Notes: generated from the letters alone by a model not told the origin. Counted from the first letter of the stretch, positions 23,088 through 32,104 are shown. The stretch is 37,901 nt of DNA from Anthropogastromicrobium sp050944455 (GCA_050944455.1 JBMNRC010000026.1:1-37901), one strand, 5' to 3'. A program made the numbers and translations.

Positions 23088-25430
23088 TTACTCCTGAATA
23101 TCCATTCTCGCGGCGGAAAGAGTTCCGTCCGATTTCTGCCTGCAGCTGACAATCACGTTTTCCCCGGTGCTGATGTCGGAAAGGCTGCCGGCTGTGATGC
23201 CGACCGTAACGATCGTTGTGCTGTCCGTAACCACAGTGACAGCCGCGGCTCCTGCTGCGTAAGGCTGAACGGTGACATTGCTTCCGTTGACGGACTGGAC
23301 CGTCCCGTAGATCACCGTTAGTTCAGAGACATCCACGGTATCCGTCACATCCCAGCCGGAAATGACAGTGCCGAGCGCCGCCTGATTCTGGGCTGACACA
23401 GTAATCATCGTGACTGTTACGTCGTCCGGATCGGCCATGACGTCGACCGTGCGGGCGGGAGTCAGGGTGCTGCCCCACTTTGCCCAGAATTCCGTATTCA
23501 GGATCGCGCTGTTCCCGAGGAAATCCTGCGCGGAAAGTTCCTGGTGCCAGGTCTCGTCCTGCGTATTCTCCACAAGGGTGGTTCCCCACACCGCCTGAGC
23601 GGCAGTACCCGCCTGTCTGCGCTGTTCCGCCGGGTCGGAGACGCGGGTAAGGTAAAGCGTATAACCGGTCAGGAGTCTCGCGGCCGGGGTAGAATAGCTG
23701 GCTCTGGTATCATTGGCCATCTTCTGCAGATACAGCTGCTGCGCTGCATCGACTGTCACATAGGCGTTTCCGCTGCTCCACGGAAGGCAGATGACATAAT
23801 GGACTGTTTCATTTTCCTCGCCGTTGGCCCCGGTGACGCCCTCCGTAAAATACGGGGAAGTCCCGAGAGCGCTGACAAGCTGAGCTTCCGTGCTGCCGAT
23901 CTGCAGTCCGAAAGGCACCGCGCCTTCACTGATATTCTGAGCGGTATATTCGCGCTCAATCAGCGTGACATCGACAGACGCCGCGTTCACTCCGTCGGCC
24001 GCGAGGGTCGGGGTAAGTTTCACGGCAACCGCGTCCATCGCTCCGTTTCTGTACCAGTACAGGTACTCGGAGCCATTATCCTTCAGAACGTATCCCGGCT
24101 CACCGAACGTATCGGTCGGGGACAGCTGCTGGAGGGTCTGGCGGATTGTCTGGAAAATCTGCTCCCCGAGAGCCTCCGGGGTAACCTGATCCTTGATTTC
24201 GAAGGTATAGCTTACGGTAGGATTTTTCACTCCGCTGTTCAGCAGGTCATTCAGGCTCTTCGCGATCTGCGCGGCCCGCTTCTGCGGTTCCGTCACTTCG
24301 AGCGGCGCTTCCGTTGTGGCTTCTTCCGTTGTCTCCTCTTCGGTGGTCGTTTCCGCGGTCGTGGCTTCCTCCGTCGTCATCTCTTCGGTGGTCGGTTCCG
24401 CGGTTGTCACTTCGGCCGTCGTCGCCTCTTCGGTGGTCGGTTCCGCGGTTGTCACTTCGGCCGTTGTCGCCTCTTCAGTGGTCGGTTCCGCGGTTGTCGC
24501 TTCGGCCGTCTTTGCCTCTTCGGCAGTCGTTTCCCCGGTTGTGGATTCCGCCGTGGTCTCTTCCCCGGTTGTCGGTTCCTCCGTTGTGGATTCTTCCGTC
24601 GTCTCTTCTTCGGCGGTCGTTTCTTCGGCCTGGCTCTGTTTCCATTCCTCATAGAGAGCCGCGCTGACTGCCGCGTCTGAAGGCTCTACCGCGGCTTCAT
24701 AGGTGACAGTGCCGTCGTCAGCCGCAGTCTTCGCCAGCGAGACGGTCTCATACAGGAACGGGTCGGCCCCCGCCTGATCCGCCAGCGCGCTGTACAGATC
24801 CGCGTCGGAGATCAGCGTGGTATCCGCCGGAATATTCCACAGGGTGGTTTCCGTATTCCCTTCCGTCGTGACGTCCGGCTCGACCGTCTCAGACGTCAGC
24901 TCACTGACCATCTGGGAAAGATCGTCTTTCACGGCCTGGACAGTTGCGTCATCCACGGCTCCCGAAAACAGGGAATATCCGGCGATGACCGCCGGCACCG
25001 TTCCGTCGGCGTCGGTTTTCTCCGTATATGCTGAATCCACTTCCTGCAGCAGCGAAGTGTAAACGTCCTGGGATTTTGAAAGAATCTGTGCCGTGAGCAC
25101 CGCTGTGCTGCTGTCATCCGGGTATCCGGTCACGTCGACGGTGACCGTGTCCCCGTGATCATCGGTCAGATCCGTATCCTCCGTGTACGTATAGCCGCTG
25201 TACTCCGCAAGCGCGGCAGAAGTTTCCTGCAGCGAGGTTCCCGGCTGGATCAGTTCCTGCAGATCACTCCAGGCAATCGTCTGGGTTTCGTCCTGCGTTT
25301 CTGTCGTCTCCTCCGGTACGCTGGTCTCAGCCGTCTGGCTGGTACCCGTCTCGTCCGCGGACGCCGCCAGCGTCCCGGCTGCTGTGATGGCCATCACAAG
25401 CATGACAGCTGTAATCGTCTGTTTTCTCAT
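23088..25430 (-). CDS. Large secreted Thr/Glu-repeat protein with DUF5666-like end
   Basis: Exported protein of 780 residues. A signal peptide (MRKQTITAVMLVMAITAAG, cleavage likely after ASA near 25) is followed by a globular part (50-265), a Thr/Glu/Ala spacer (268-378) with 15-residue repeats (TTAEPTTEEATTAEV), a second globular part (380-710) and a C-terminal small beta domain (IYGTVQSVNGSNVTVQ to DGTLSAARMDI) resembling DUF5666. There is no LPXTG motif, transmembrane anchor or lipobox, so it may be released or held by charge. The spacer is likely stretched and perhaps O-glycosylated. The start at 25430 has GGAGGAG. It diverges from another secreted-protein gene across an 800-base control region. 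Molecular role is unknown. Confidence 0.82.
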   Translation of the reverse strand: MRKQTITAVMLVMAITAAGTLAASADETGTSQTAETSVPEETTETQDETQTIAWSDLQELIQPGTSLQETSAALAEYSGYTYTEDTDLTDDHGDTVTVDVTGYPDDSSTAVLTAQILSKSQDVYTSLLQEVDSAYTEKTDADGTVPAVIAGYSLFSGAVDDATVQAVKDDLSQMVSELTSETVEPDVTTEGNTETTLWNIPADTTLISDADLYSALADQAGADPFLYETVSLAKTAADDGTVTYEAAVEPSDAAVSAALYEEWKQSQAEETTAEEETTEESTTEEPTTGEETTAESTTGETTAEEAKTAEATTAEPTTEEATTAEVTTAEPTTEEATTAEVTTAEPTTEEMTTEEATTAETTTEEETTEEATTEAPLEVTEPQKRAAQIAKSLNDLLNSGVKNPTVSYTFEIKDQVTPEALGEQIFQTIRQTLQQLSPTDTFGEPGYVLKDNGSEYLYWYRNGAMDAVAVKLTPTLAADGVNAASVDVTLIEREYTAQNISEGAVPFGLQIGSTEAQLVSALGTSPYFTEGVTGANGEENETVHYVICLPWSSGNAYVTVDAAQQLYLQKMANDTRASYSTPAARLLTGYTLYLTRVSDPAEQRRQAGTAAQAVWGTTLVENTQDETWHQELSAQDFLGNSAILNTEFWAKWGSTLTPARTVDVMADPDDVTVTMITVSAQNQAALGTVISGWDVTDTVDVSELTVIYGTVQSVNGSNVTVQPYAAGAAAVTVVTDSTTIVTVGITAGSLSDISTGENVIVSCRQKSDGTLSAARMDIQE
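24381..24500 (-). repeat. In-frame 45-bp repeats of the Thr/Glu spacer
   Basis: Two full 15-codon units (ATTAEVTTAEPTTEE) and a preceding two-thirds unit occur at residues 311-350 of the secreted protein. The 45-bp period equals that in the adhesin and nearly that of the non-coding arrays. Confidence 0.8.
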
Positions 25431-25587
25431 GATAACTCCTCCTGCTGTGAATAATGTTAATAAGAAATAAACCTTACCGGTTTTACCTCCGCCGTCAGGC
25501 GGCGCCGGAAGGTCCCGGCAGTTTTCTCACTTCCGGCCAGAGATATTATAACGGCCTGAAACGCAAACGGCGGTTTCTGCCGGAACA

Positions 25588-25604
25588 TTAAAGATATTGT
25601 AAGA
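25588..25604. promoter_or_regulatory. AAAGATATTGTAAGA-type direct repeat
   Basis: TTAAAGA is followed by TGTAAGA at a 10-base period. This is one of three such sites between the divergent secreted-protein genes and resembles OmpR/PhoB-family binding sites. Confidence 0.35.
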
Positions 25605-25707
25605 ATTCTGCCGAACTGAGAGTATGGGATGCAGCGGTACCTTCCGCCTCCGTCATCTGATTCCAGTATAACAGATAGATCGCCTGAACGGTGAGTTTCG
25701 CGGCAAG

Positions 25708-25724
25708 CTTAAGCGATTCTTAAG
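25708..25724. promoter_or_regulatory. CTTAAG direct repeat, 11-base period
   Basis: CTTAAG CGATT CTTAAG has an exact 11-base period, as in OmpR-family operators. It lies midway in the divergent control region. Confidence 0.4.
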
Positions 25725-25789
25725 AAATCCGACGTTTTGGGGATCCTTCCGCAGCGGCAGAAATTATTTTCTGCATTTATTTGGGTTCT

Positions 25790-25806
25790 TAAGATAATTG
25801 TAAGAT
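25790..25806. promoter_or_regulatory. TAAGAT direct repeat next to the plus-strand promoter
   Basis: TAAGAT AATTG TAAGAT has an exact 11-base period. It is centred about 60 bases upstream of the predicted start of the 26240 gene, immediately before the poor -35 region: the place of an OmpR-family activator. Confidence 0.5.
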
Positions 25807-25846
25807 ATTTTTGGCGCTGATGCTATTGTTTTGAATCAAAAAAAAC

Positions 25847-25852
25847 TATACT
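25847..25852 (+). promoter_or_regulatory. -10 box for the 26240 gene
   Basis: TATACT, with no good -35 (ATTGTT), suggests activator dependence. Transcription would begin near 25859, leaving a leader of about 380 bases. That leader holds a GTG frame with an AGGGGG site (25986-26213) of doubtful meaning and a small hairpin CGCTCC GGAA GGAGCG followed by TTTT (26087-26106). Confidence 0.4.
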
Positions 25853-26239
25853 GAATATAGAAATACGATTTTGGGCTGTCGGATTTACCGTTGACACGCA
25901 GGCAAATCCGCAGTCCCGATACCCGCAGTTTACCATACAGCCGCTGTCAGCCTGTCCGGACATTCCCGTTGCAGCAGGGGGAACTGTGATCCCGATTGAT
26001 CCTGATGAGCCTGTTCAGCATATAGGCGGATTTCCGCCCGATCAAACATTTTCATTGTTCAACTTTCAGTCAGCCATCCAGACCGCTCCGGAAGGAGCGC
26101 GGTTTTCAGGCCGGGAAAGGATTAATCATGAATCGATCCGGTATTTGAATATGCCCCGCATTCCGCTGAAGAATACGAGGCGCGCATCTCCTCAGCAGAC
26201 ATTTTATCGATAGCGACAGTAACACAGGGGACCGCAGAT

Positions 26240-27772
26240 ATGAGAAAGAGGGTTATGATGATGAAAAAATGGATGAAAACGGCGGCTGCCGCTCTGCTGT
26301 TTGCAGCGCTGGCAATACCCGCGGGGAACACTTTCGCGGACGCCGAAACGGCGCTTCCTTTTGCCGATGACGAATATCTCGTGCTGACCACAGGTGAAAA
26401 TAATTATTCCTGGCTCGGCGGCGACCAGGTAGTGATCCTGGACAATCAGGGCAATATCGTGCAGAACCTGTCGGGTTACGGCATCGTCGGGAACGGCCCG
26501 TCGATGAGCGACGGCCTGCTTCTCAGCAAAGACACGCCTCTGATGCTCTTTACCGGAGAGAAACCTGACGTTCCTTCTGACAGCGTTTCCTACCAGAGCG
26601 GACTGTTCTCTCTGGAAACAATGGATTGGATTGTGGAGCCGCAGCAGCTCACGATGGAACTGTTCGGCAATTCCGTCTATCTGCTGTGCGGCAGCCCGGA
26701 CGCGGCCGCCGGAACGCTTTGCCTGACCGACGGGACGGTTCTGGAAGAAGACGCGTCCGACGTATACCAGTACGGCGATTACATTATCGACAGCAAAGCC
26801 GTGTACGACGCCGAGGGAAATATGCTGATGACATTCGGCGACGGAACGCATTTCCGCTCGCTGATCGGCGACGATATCGTTCAGATCGTCTATCTTGAGG
26901 ACGGAAGCCATAAAACTATACTGACCGACAGCAGCGGAAATCTTATCTGGGAGGAAAATACCGGGCTGGTCTGGCAGAGCGCCGCGGGCGAATTCACCAG
27001 CTGGACCGACGCGGACGGCGCCGGGGTGATCTGCGCGAACTGGCATGGAACCGTGCAGCCGATCATCGAAGAAAGCATGTTTATGACACTCAATCCGGAA
27101 GCTGTCGGCACCGGTATGCAGGTTGCCGCCATCTATACCGACACTGAAACCGGCCTCCCGCGCAATATCATCCGGATGGACGAGGACGGTTTCACCAGCC
27201 ATTACTACCTGTGCGACGAGAACTATGAAATCCTGAAAGAATATCCGGTGAACCAGGTTTATCAGGAGACGGTCACGAACGGTGAGGAACCCGATCTCTG
27301 GTACTGGAATATCGGGGGCGACTACATCGCCTATGTGGAAAATCTGGCAACCGGTTCCACCTTTTCCTGGACCCAGAAAGACCTCGGACCTGACAGCATA
27401 CCGGGAATGTACCAGACAGTGAGCGTCATGCAGGAAGGCCCGATCACCGGAGTGCAGTACGGCGTGGCGGGATCTGTCCTGCCTTCCTATGTCTGCGGCA
27501 CGGAAAGACAGAACGAGGTATTCAGCGACGATTCCAACATCACCGGAAGGATCGCCGTTCTCGACGACGGAACGATCGAGGTGTATACGACGGCAGGTCA
27601 GGGCGACAACCGTCAGATGCTGTATTACTCCGGTGACGGAACCCTGCTGACGGACGACAGAGACGGCCAGGTTCTGTTCTGCAATCAGTCTCTGATCTGC
27701 AGCTATGCGGATGATGCCGTCACCATAACCGACACCGCGGGAACGGTTCTTGAGACTCTGAGCCTGCAGTAA
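26240..27772 (+). CDS. Secreted protein of unknown function, 510 residues
   Basis: The only plus-strand gene here. A signal peptide (MMKKWMKTAAAALLFAALAIPAGNTFA) precedes a mature domain rich in short strand-turn units: repeated (D/E)(D/N)G(T/N/S) turns as in ILDNQGNIVQN, VYDAEGNMLM, LTDSSGNLIWE and VLDDGTIEVY. That suggests a beta-propeller or WD/Kelch-like all-beta fold of perhaps seven blades. There is no anchor. No catalytic motif is seen. Start at 26240 or, equally likely, 26255-26261, where AAAGAGG precedes a run of ATG codons. It is transcribed away from the Thr/Glu-rich secreted protein and may share its regulator through the TAAGAT sites. A bidirectional terminator lies 230 bases after the stop. 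Confidence 0.8.
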   Translation: MRKRVMMMKKWMKTAAAALLFAALAIPAGNTFADAETALPFADDEYLVLTTGENNYSWLGGDQVVILDNQGNIVQNLSGYGIVGNGPSMSDGLLLSKDTPLMLFTGEKPDVPSDSVSYQSGLFSLETMDWIVEPQQLTMELFGNSVYLLCGSPDAAAGTLCLTDGTVLEEDASDVYQYGDYIIDSKAVYDAEGNMLMTFGDGTHFRSLIGDDIVQIVYLEDGSHKTILTDSSGNLIWEENTGLVWQSAAGEFTSWTDADGAGVICANWHGTVQPIIEESMFMTLNPEAVGTGMQVAAIYTDTETGLPRNIIRMDEDGFTSHYYLCDENYEILKEYPVNQVYQETVTNGEEPDLWYWNIGGDYIAYVENLATGSTFSWTQKDLGPDSIPGMYQTVSVMQEGPITGVQYGVAGSVLPSYVCGTERQNEVFSDDSNITGRIAVLDDGTIEVYTTAGQGDNRQMLYYSGDGTLLTDDRDGQVLFCNQSLICSYADDAVTITDTAGTVLETLSLQ

Positions 27773-27999
27773 TCCAGTAAACCGGAAACAGCGAAGGTTC
27801 TGAGGGAGAATCCTTTTCCCTCCGGCAGCCGGATCTGCCGGCTTCCGCAGAAGGATGACATACCGCGGCAGTTATCAGCATCTGGTTTGCATTTCTGAAA
27901 ATCCCTGCCAGTACGTGATGCTCCTATCTGAATGCCAATTGGTGCCAGACATGCTGCGCGGCGGCAGGCCATAGCAAATTTCTGCCGGAACCTGAAAGA

Positions 28000-28048
28000 G
28001 GGGTTGTTGCAATTGTACTTTTCAGTACTAAAGGCAATGACCCCTTTT
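28000..28048. terminator. Bidirectional terminator between convergent units
   Basis: GGGGT and ACCCC, TTGC and GCAA, GTACT and AGTAC pair in a long interrupted stem, followed by TTTTCT on the plus strand and TCTTTC on the minus strand. It separates the plus-strand secreted-protein gene from the minus-strand glycan operon. Confidence 0.6.
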
Positions 28049-28189
28049 CTGTGGCTATACCGACTTCTGTATAATATATGATACAGCCGGCGGCTCGCGG
28101 ACTCACTCCGCATGCCGCCGGCCGCGCCATATAACGATACTGTCATGATATCCCGGGGTATCCCGCGAAATTTGTTATCTCTTCCGATA

Positions 28190-28238
28190 TCTGATGTCCG
28201 GTGTCTGATGTCTGATGTCTGGTGTCTGATGTCTGACC
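28190..28238. repeat. Heptad DNA repeat, seven copies
   Basis: Seven consecutive 7-base units of TCTGATG type (variants TCCGGTG, TCTGGTG). They lie 45 bases past the end of the glycan operon; no gene covers them. Bases 27773-28282 otherwise hold only the bidirectional terminator. Confidence 0.9.
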
Positions 28239-28282
28239 ATATCCATATGCCTGATGATATCCGGCATCCGGTGAATATGATC

Positions 28283-28627
28283 TTACGATATCACAAGCAG
28301 GACGACGCCTGTCAGGATCAGACAGATCCCCGCCAGTTTGGACTTCGTGATCTTTTCCCCGATCAGCCGGTTTGACATGAAAAGGGTCCATACAAAAGTC
28401 AGCGATCCTATGGGAACGACCAGCGAATAGGGAAGTTTCTTGAGCAGGTAGATGTTCAGAAGCGCCGAAACCACATACAGGGCGCCGCCAATGTACAGCC
28501 ATTTCGACGTTATCATGCTTTTCAGGGAAAGCTTTTCGCCTGTACCCCCTGTAACCTGTTTGAGACAGATGCTTGCGCATGAAGATATCCACCCCATCAG
28601 AACCGCGATCAGAATGTTAAGTATCAT
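28283..28627 (-). CDS. SMR/EamA-type half transporter (ArnE/F-like) A
   Basis: Four-helix membrane protein of 114 residues of the small multidrug resistance/DMT superfamily. The membrane Glu of EmrE-type drug pumps (in helix 1) is absent: helix 1 reads ILIAVLMGWISSCASICLKQ. Such paired half-transporters without that Glu include ArnE/ArnF, which flip undecaprenyl-phosphate sugars. The start has GGAGG five bases upstream, inside the end of the preceding gene, with which it overlaps by 11 bases. The tight coupling and sequence pairing suggest a heterodimer. It is last in the glycan operon; its role as a lipid-sugar flippase is inferred from context. Confidence 0.82.
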   Translation of the reverse strand: MILNILIAVLMGWISSCASICLKQVTGGTGEKLSLKSMITSKWLYIGGALYVVSALLNIYLLKKLPYSLVVPIGSLTFVWTLFMSNRLIGEKITKSKLAGICLILTGVVLLVIS

Positions 28628-28961
28628 GACTGCCTCCTACCGCCAGAACAGCAACCCCGAACAGAATGACGCTCACGGCGATGATCTTCAGCGGGCTGAT
28701 ATACTCGTGGAAAATCACATACCCGAGAATGGTCGAAAAAATGTAGCTGACGCTGTTGATCGGCTGAAGAACGGATACGTTTCCGAAATGATACGCGCAG
28801 ATCATTGCCAGGGATCCTATGGCGTAAAGCAAAAATCCTCCGATCACCGGAAGCAGGCCGTCGTACATCTTCCATACCAGCTGGCCCATGCAGACGCACG
28901 CGGCGCAGATGAACATCAGGCATACGCCGATCCATAACTGATTTCTTTTTTTTGTCGGCAT
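28617..28961 (-). CDS. SMR/EamA-type half transporter (ArnE/F-like) B
   Basis: Four-helix protein of 114 residues, homologous in form to the next gene but diverged. Helix 1 (IGVCLMFICAACVCMGQLVWKM) again lacks the EmrE-type Glu, and the helix 3 segment VSVLQPINSVSYIFSTILGYVIFHE with its Pro and Glu is typical of the superfamily. A good AAAGGATGGG site precedes the start. With its partner it would form the antiparallel pair expected of an ArnE/ArnF-type flippase. It follows the large polytopic protein after 197 bases that hold a 60-bp repeat. Confidence 0.82.
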   Translation of the reverse strand: MPTKKRNQLWIGVCLMFICAACVCMGQLVWKMYDGLLPVIGGFLLYAIGSLAMICAYHFGNVSVLQPINSVSYIFSTILGYVIFHEYISPLKIIAVSVILFGVAVLAVGGSHDT

Positions 28962-29050
28962 TTCCCATCCTTTCTGAAAAAGCAGTATCAGCGCGGACGC
29001 CCCCGGCTCTGCCCGGGTATCGGATCACCACCGCTGCCGCCGATGATGCA

Positions 29051-29124
29051 GCCTCCTCCGGACGCTGCGGCGCCGCCTCCATACGGATTTTATCCGCAGC
29101 GGCTATGCGCGCCTCCTCCGGACG
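29051..29124. repeat. 60-bp direct repeat within the glycan operon
   Basis: GCCTCCTCCGGACG occurs at 29051 and 29111, a 60-base period, with further shared GGCGC blocks. It lies in the non-coding gap between the polytopic protein and the half-transporter pair. Confidence 0.6.
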
Positions 29125-29158
29125 CCTTCGGCGCTGCCCCGGTAACAGACTGCTCAGA

Positions 29159-32044
29159 TCACTCCACTTCCCTGAGCTTAAGCATTGCCGCCTCTGAGAT
29201 ATCCGGAACCACAATTTCCGTTCCATTCTGCTGAACGCTGATCTCTATACTGTCATGACTGTTGAGCAGCCATCCCTTTCCCGCGCCTAACGGGATCAGG
29301 AGCCTGCCTTTGCACATATCCATGCTCATCGTGTGCTCTGCGCCTTCGTCGTCCGTCCAGGTGACGATCACTGTCATATCAGCGTTGTAACGCTCTCTTG
29401 TCAGGAACGACGAGCCATCGGCAGTCTCCTGGGTGAGATCATACAGGGAATAGCTGACCGTATCGGGCAGGCCGCTGAACTCAAGATACAGGAAATCGGC
29501 TTCGTCGCCGTCAACAGCCTGGTCGAAACTGATGACTGCGGCGTCATCACCATCATCTTCTTCGTCTGTCCGCAGGCTGTATCCGATATCGGGCTCTTCG
29601 AAGATCGGGCGGAGCGATTCAAAGGAGTTTCCCAGCGAGCCGGCTGTCTGAAGGATATAGCCGTTTTCCGAACCTAGCTGGCAATCCCTGTTCGCGTCCA
29701 GGACATCCTCGGTGCTGTCCCCGCCGTTATAGTAAAACCTGCCGTCCTCCGGGGACCATTCGTACTGTCCCGACGTCAGAAGCCAGTTAAACAGGTAATA
29801 ATTGGCATAAGGATCAAGATTGGTTCCGACAACCGTCTGGTTGTTTTTCAGGATCGAAACTGTCTCTGCCACTGCGTCGTAGCTTTTATTGTCTTCGGAC
29901 ATTTCCAGCTCCGCGTCGCCGGGTACGTCCAGCAGATAAAAATATCCGAAGTACGGATATGTCCCCACATAGGACGCGTCCGGGTCATCGGGCGTTTCAG
30001 CCATCTGCTCCACCGAATCATAAATATCCTGCCGCGCAAAACCGGTTCCCCATCTCGCGGAATCATCATCTTCAACGTAGACATATCCCTCAGGGACTTC
30101 CGTCAGCGCCGTCATCTTGTCGTCATTATTCAGAAAACCTACGGTACCGAAGGAGATCAGCGCGCTGACGACGATAATCATCCGCATCCTGACCCCGCGG
30201 GATCTGGTCAGCAGGCGGGCCATCACGATCAACCCTATGCCGCAGGCGATGATGATTCCCTCGCTTCTGGCATACACAGAACCGATGTCGAGTCTGGTAA
30301 AGGTGTAGGTGTACGCGACTGCCGCGAGGATTCCCATGGAAACCGCCATCAGGCCTGAAACCGGCCTGCCGCAGCGTATTTTCCTGTTCTCAATCCTCAG
30401 CTGGCTGACTTCTGTCCCGAAGGCGATGGAAACCCACACCAGGAGCGCGGGCAGGACATACGTCAGGGAATAGTAGATAACTCTCCGGATTCTCTGGTCT
30501 TTGACGTAGGGGAAAAACGTATCCGGGACAACCTGGCCAAACCGGGTTATTCCATTTCCCAGCACGCTCTGACCGCCCATCGCCATGATATGGCTGAATG
30601 TTCCGGCCAGATTTTTCAGATTCACCAGCAGCAGTACGGCGCAGACCGCCCATCCCAGCCAGAATGTGACTTTTCTGACGGAAATCCTGAGCTCGCCGTC
30701 TCTGATAAATCTGTACGCCAGGTAAACTGCCATCGGCAGGAATCCCGCGCATACCGCGGCACCCATGACCGGATAGTACAGGCCGTAAAACAGGCTGGTG
30801 ACAAGCCACAGCTGGATCCAGAGGTTTTTTCTTTTTATCAGGCCCGGCTGTACAAGCAGCAGAATCATCGGCAGCATCACGACCACTCTGTTATATCTGA
30901 TCTGGGCAAACAGCAGGGTGATCAGAAGCAGATAATCATTATTTCTGACTGCCGACGTCAGAAGCAGGCCTGTAACGATGATGAAGATCAGGTAAAAGAT
31001 ATTTTCGGCGGAATAATAGTTTCCCACGGCTCCGCCGCCGAAAAACTGGAAGATGGCGCCGTGAACGATGGAAAACATTCCCGAGATTGGTACATACTGG
31101 CTGAAAAGACTGCGGTGAAGCTGAAACACCTGGGAATAGCCGATGATATTCTCAAAAGGATGGTGCATGTCCGTCGGCATCACAGCGCATCCGGTGATCA
31201 CGCAGTTATACGCGATAATGGAGATGACCGTTCCCGCCGACATGATGAAAGAGCTGTTCTCCGTCCCGCCCTTCCATTGATCTTTGATCGCCTTAACCGC
31301 AATCGCTTCAAAAATAACAAACAGGATCGCGATGAAAACCGTGACCTGGACCGGATGGTAAACTCTCACCGTCTGTCCCTGATAGAGATAGGCAGACTGC
31401 AGAAAAGCGAATAGGGACGCCGGGATGAAAATCTGGGCAATCAGGCATCCTTTTCTGTACCGCTCGTCGGCATGGCCCGAAAACAGCACAGCCGCGGAAA
31501 TCGCCAGGGAAACGAGGGCGGCCGTGAACGTGCTTAGCGGCCGGGTTCCCCCGAGCAGCGCGTATATCCAGTATATTCCGTATACCGAGTAGTCTGTCAG
31601 AAAGAAGAAGGCCAGCCCGGCGGATACGGAAGCGCGTCTGGCGATCAGCAGCACGGCAATCCAGACGCAGGAAATAACCAGCAGCGGATTGACGCTGTTA
31701 TTGACAGCAAGCATAATCACCGCAACAGTCAGGATCATCGTGACCGTATAATAACTGTCGTTGGACGAATTCACCGCTTTCGCCGCTTCCGCATCCTTCC
31801 CTGACCTGTTGGCGCGCATCTGGTATATCGCGCAGATAACTGTTCCCGCCGCGATCAGCAGGTACAGCAGGCGTCTTTCAATGGATTTGTTGCTCCCTCT
31901 GTAGGAAATGATCTCAATGGTAATATCCTTGAACACCTGCTCTGTATTCCCCAATACAGCGATAAAAGCAGTGGCGAACAGCACTGCCGCTGCGAAGAGC
32001 AGTATAAAAAATACAATAGTCCGTCTGGATTTTTTGCTGAACAC
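29159..32044 (-). CDS. Large polytopic GT-C-like membrane protein
   Basis: 961 residues: about 13 predicted helices in the first 640, then a soluble extracytoplasmic tail of about 320 residues rich in Asp, Tyr and Asn. A large loop after the early helices (about 290-345) contains His-His-Pro and aromatic residues (TDMHHPFENIIGYSQVF), as is common in the outer loops of GT-C transferases. No DXD motif of a cytoplasmic transferase is present. Size and topology resemble YfhO/GT-C proteins that take sugar from a polyprenyl phosphate on the outer face. The start is GTG at 32044, with AGAGGGG upstream. It follows the GT2 gene after a 237-base gap of GC-rich repeats. GT-C assignment is inference from topology and neighbours. 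Confidence 0.75.
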   Translation of the reverse strand: MFSKKSRRTIVFFILLFAAAVLFATAFIAVLGNTEQVFKDITIEIISYRGSNKSIERRLLYLLIAAGTVICAIYQMRANRSGKDAEAAKAVNSSNDSYYTVTMILTVAVIMLAVNNSVNPLLVISCVWIAVLLIARRASVSAGLAFFFLTDYSVYGIYWIYALLGGTRPLSTFTAALVSLAISAAVLFSGHADERYRKGCLIAQIFIPASLFAFLQSAYLYQGQTVRVYHPVQVTVFIAILFVIFEAIAVKAIKDQWKGGTENSSFIMSAGTVISIIAYNCVITGCAVMPTDMHHPFENIIGYSQVFQLHRSLFSQYVPISGMFSIVHGAIFQFFGGGAVGNYYSAENIFYLIFIIVTGLLLTSAVRNNDYLLLITLLFAQIRYNRVVVMLPMILLLVQPGLIKRKNLWIQLWLVTSLFYGLYYPVMGAAVCAGFLPMAVYLAYRFIRDGELRISVRKVTFWLGWAVCAVLLLVNLKNLAGTFSHIMAMGGQSVLGNGITRFGQVVPDTFFPYVKDQRIRRVIYYSLTYVLPALLVWVSIAFGTEVSQLRIENRKIRCGRPVSGLMAVSMGILAAVAYTYTFTRLDIGSVYARSEGIIIACGIGLIVMARLLTRSRGVRMRMIIVVSALISFGTVGFLNNDDKMTALTEVPEGYVYVEDDDSARWGTGFARQDIYDSVEQMAETPDDPDASYVGTYPYFGYFYLLDVPGDAELEMSEDNKSYDAVAETVSILKNNQTVVGTNLDPYANYYLFNWLLTSGQYEWSPEDGRFYYNGGDSTEDVLDANRDCQLGSENGYILQTAGSLGNSFESLRPIFEEPDIGYSLRTDEEDDGDDAAVISFDQAVDGDEADFLYLEFSGLPDTVSYSLYDLTQETADGSSFLTRERYNADMTVIVTWTDDEGAEHTMSMDMCKGRLLIPLGAGKGWLLNSHDSIEISVQQNGTEIVVPDISEAAMLKLREVE

Positions 32045-32104
32045 TATCCAATCCCCTCTGAGTCTTAACCATTCGGTTTCCTGCCGGCTGCGGCATCCGC
32101 GACG

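Noticed and set aside
25986..26213. 75-codon plus-strand frame starting GTG after AGGGGG
   Set aside because: The ribosome site is reasonable, but the peptide has no recognisable character and lies in a long leader. It could be a leader peptide; I saw no supporting repeat or codon pattern.
29043..29234. Proline-rich plus-strand frame (PPPDAAAPPPYGFYPQ)
   Set aside because: It runs against the operon, overlaps the end of the polytopic gene, and is explained by the 60-bp GC-rich repeat.
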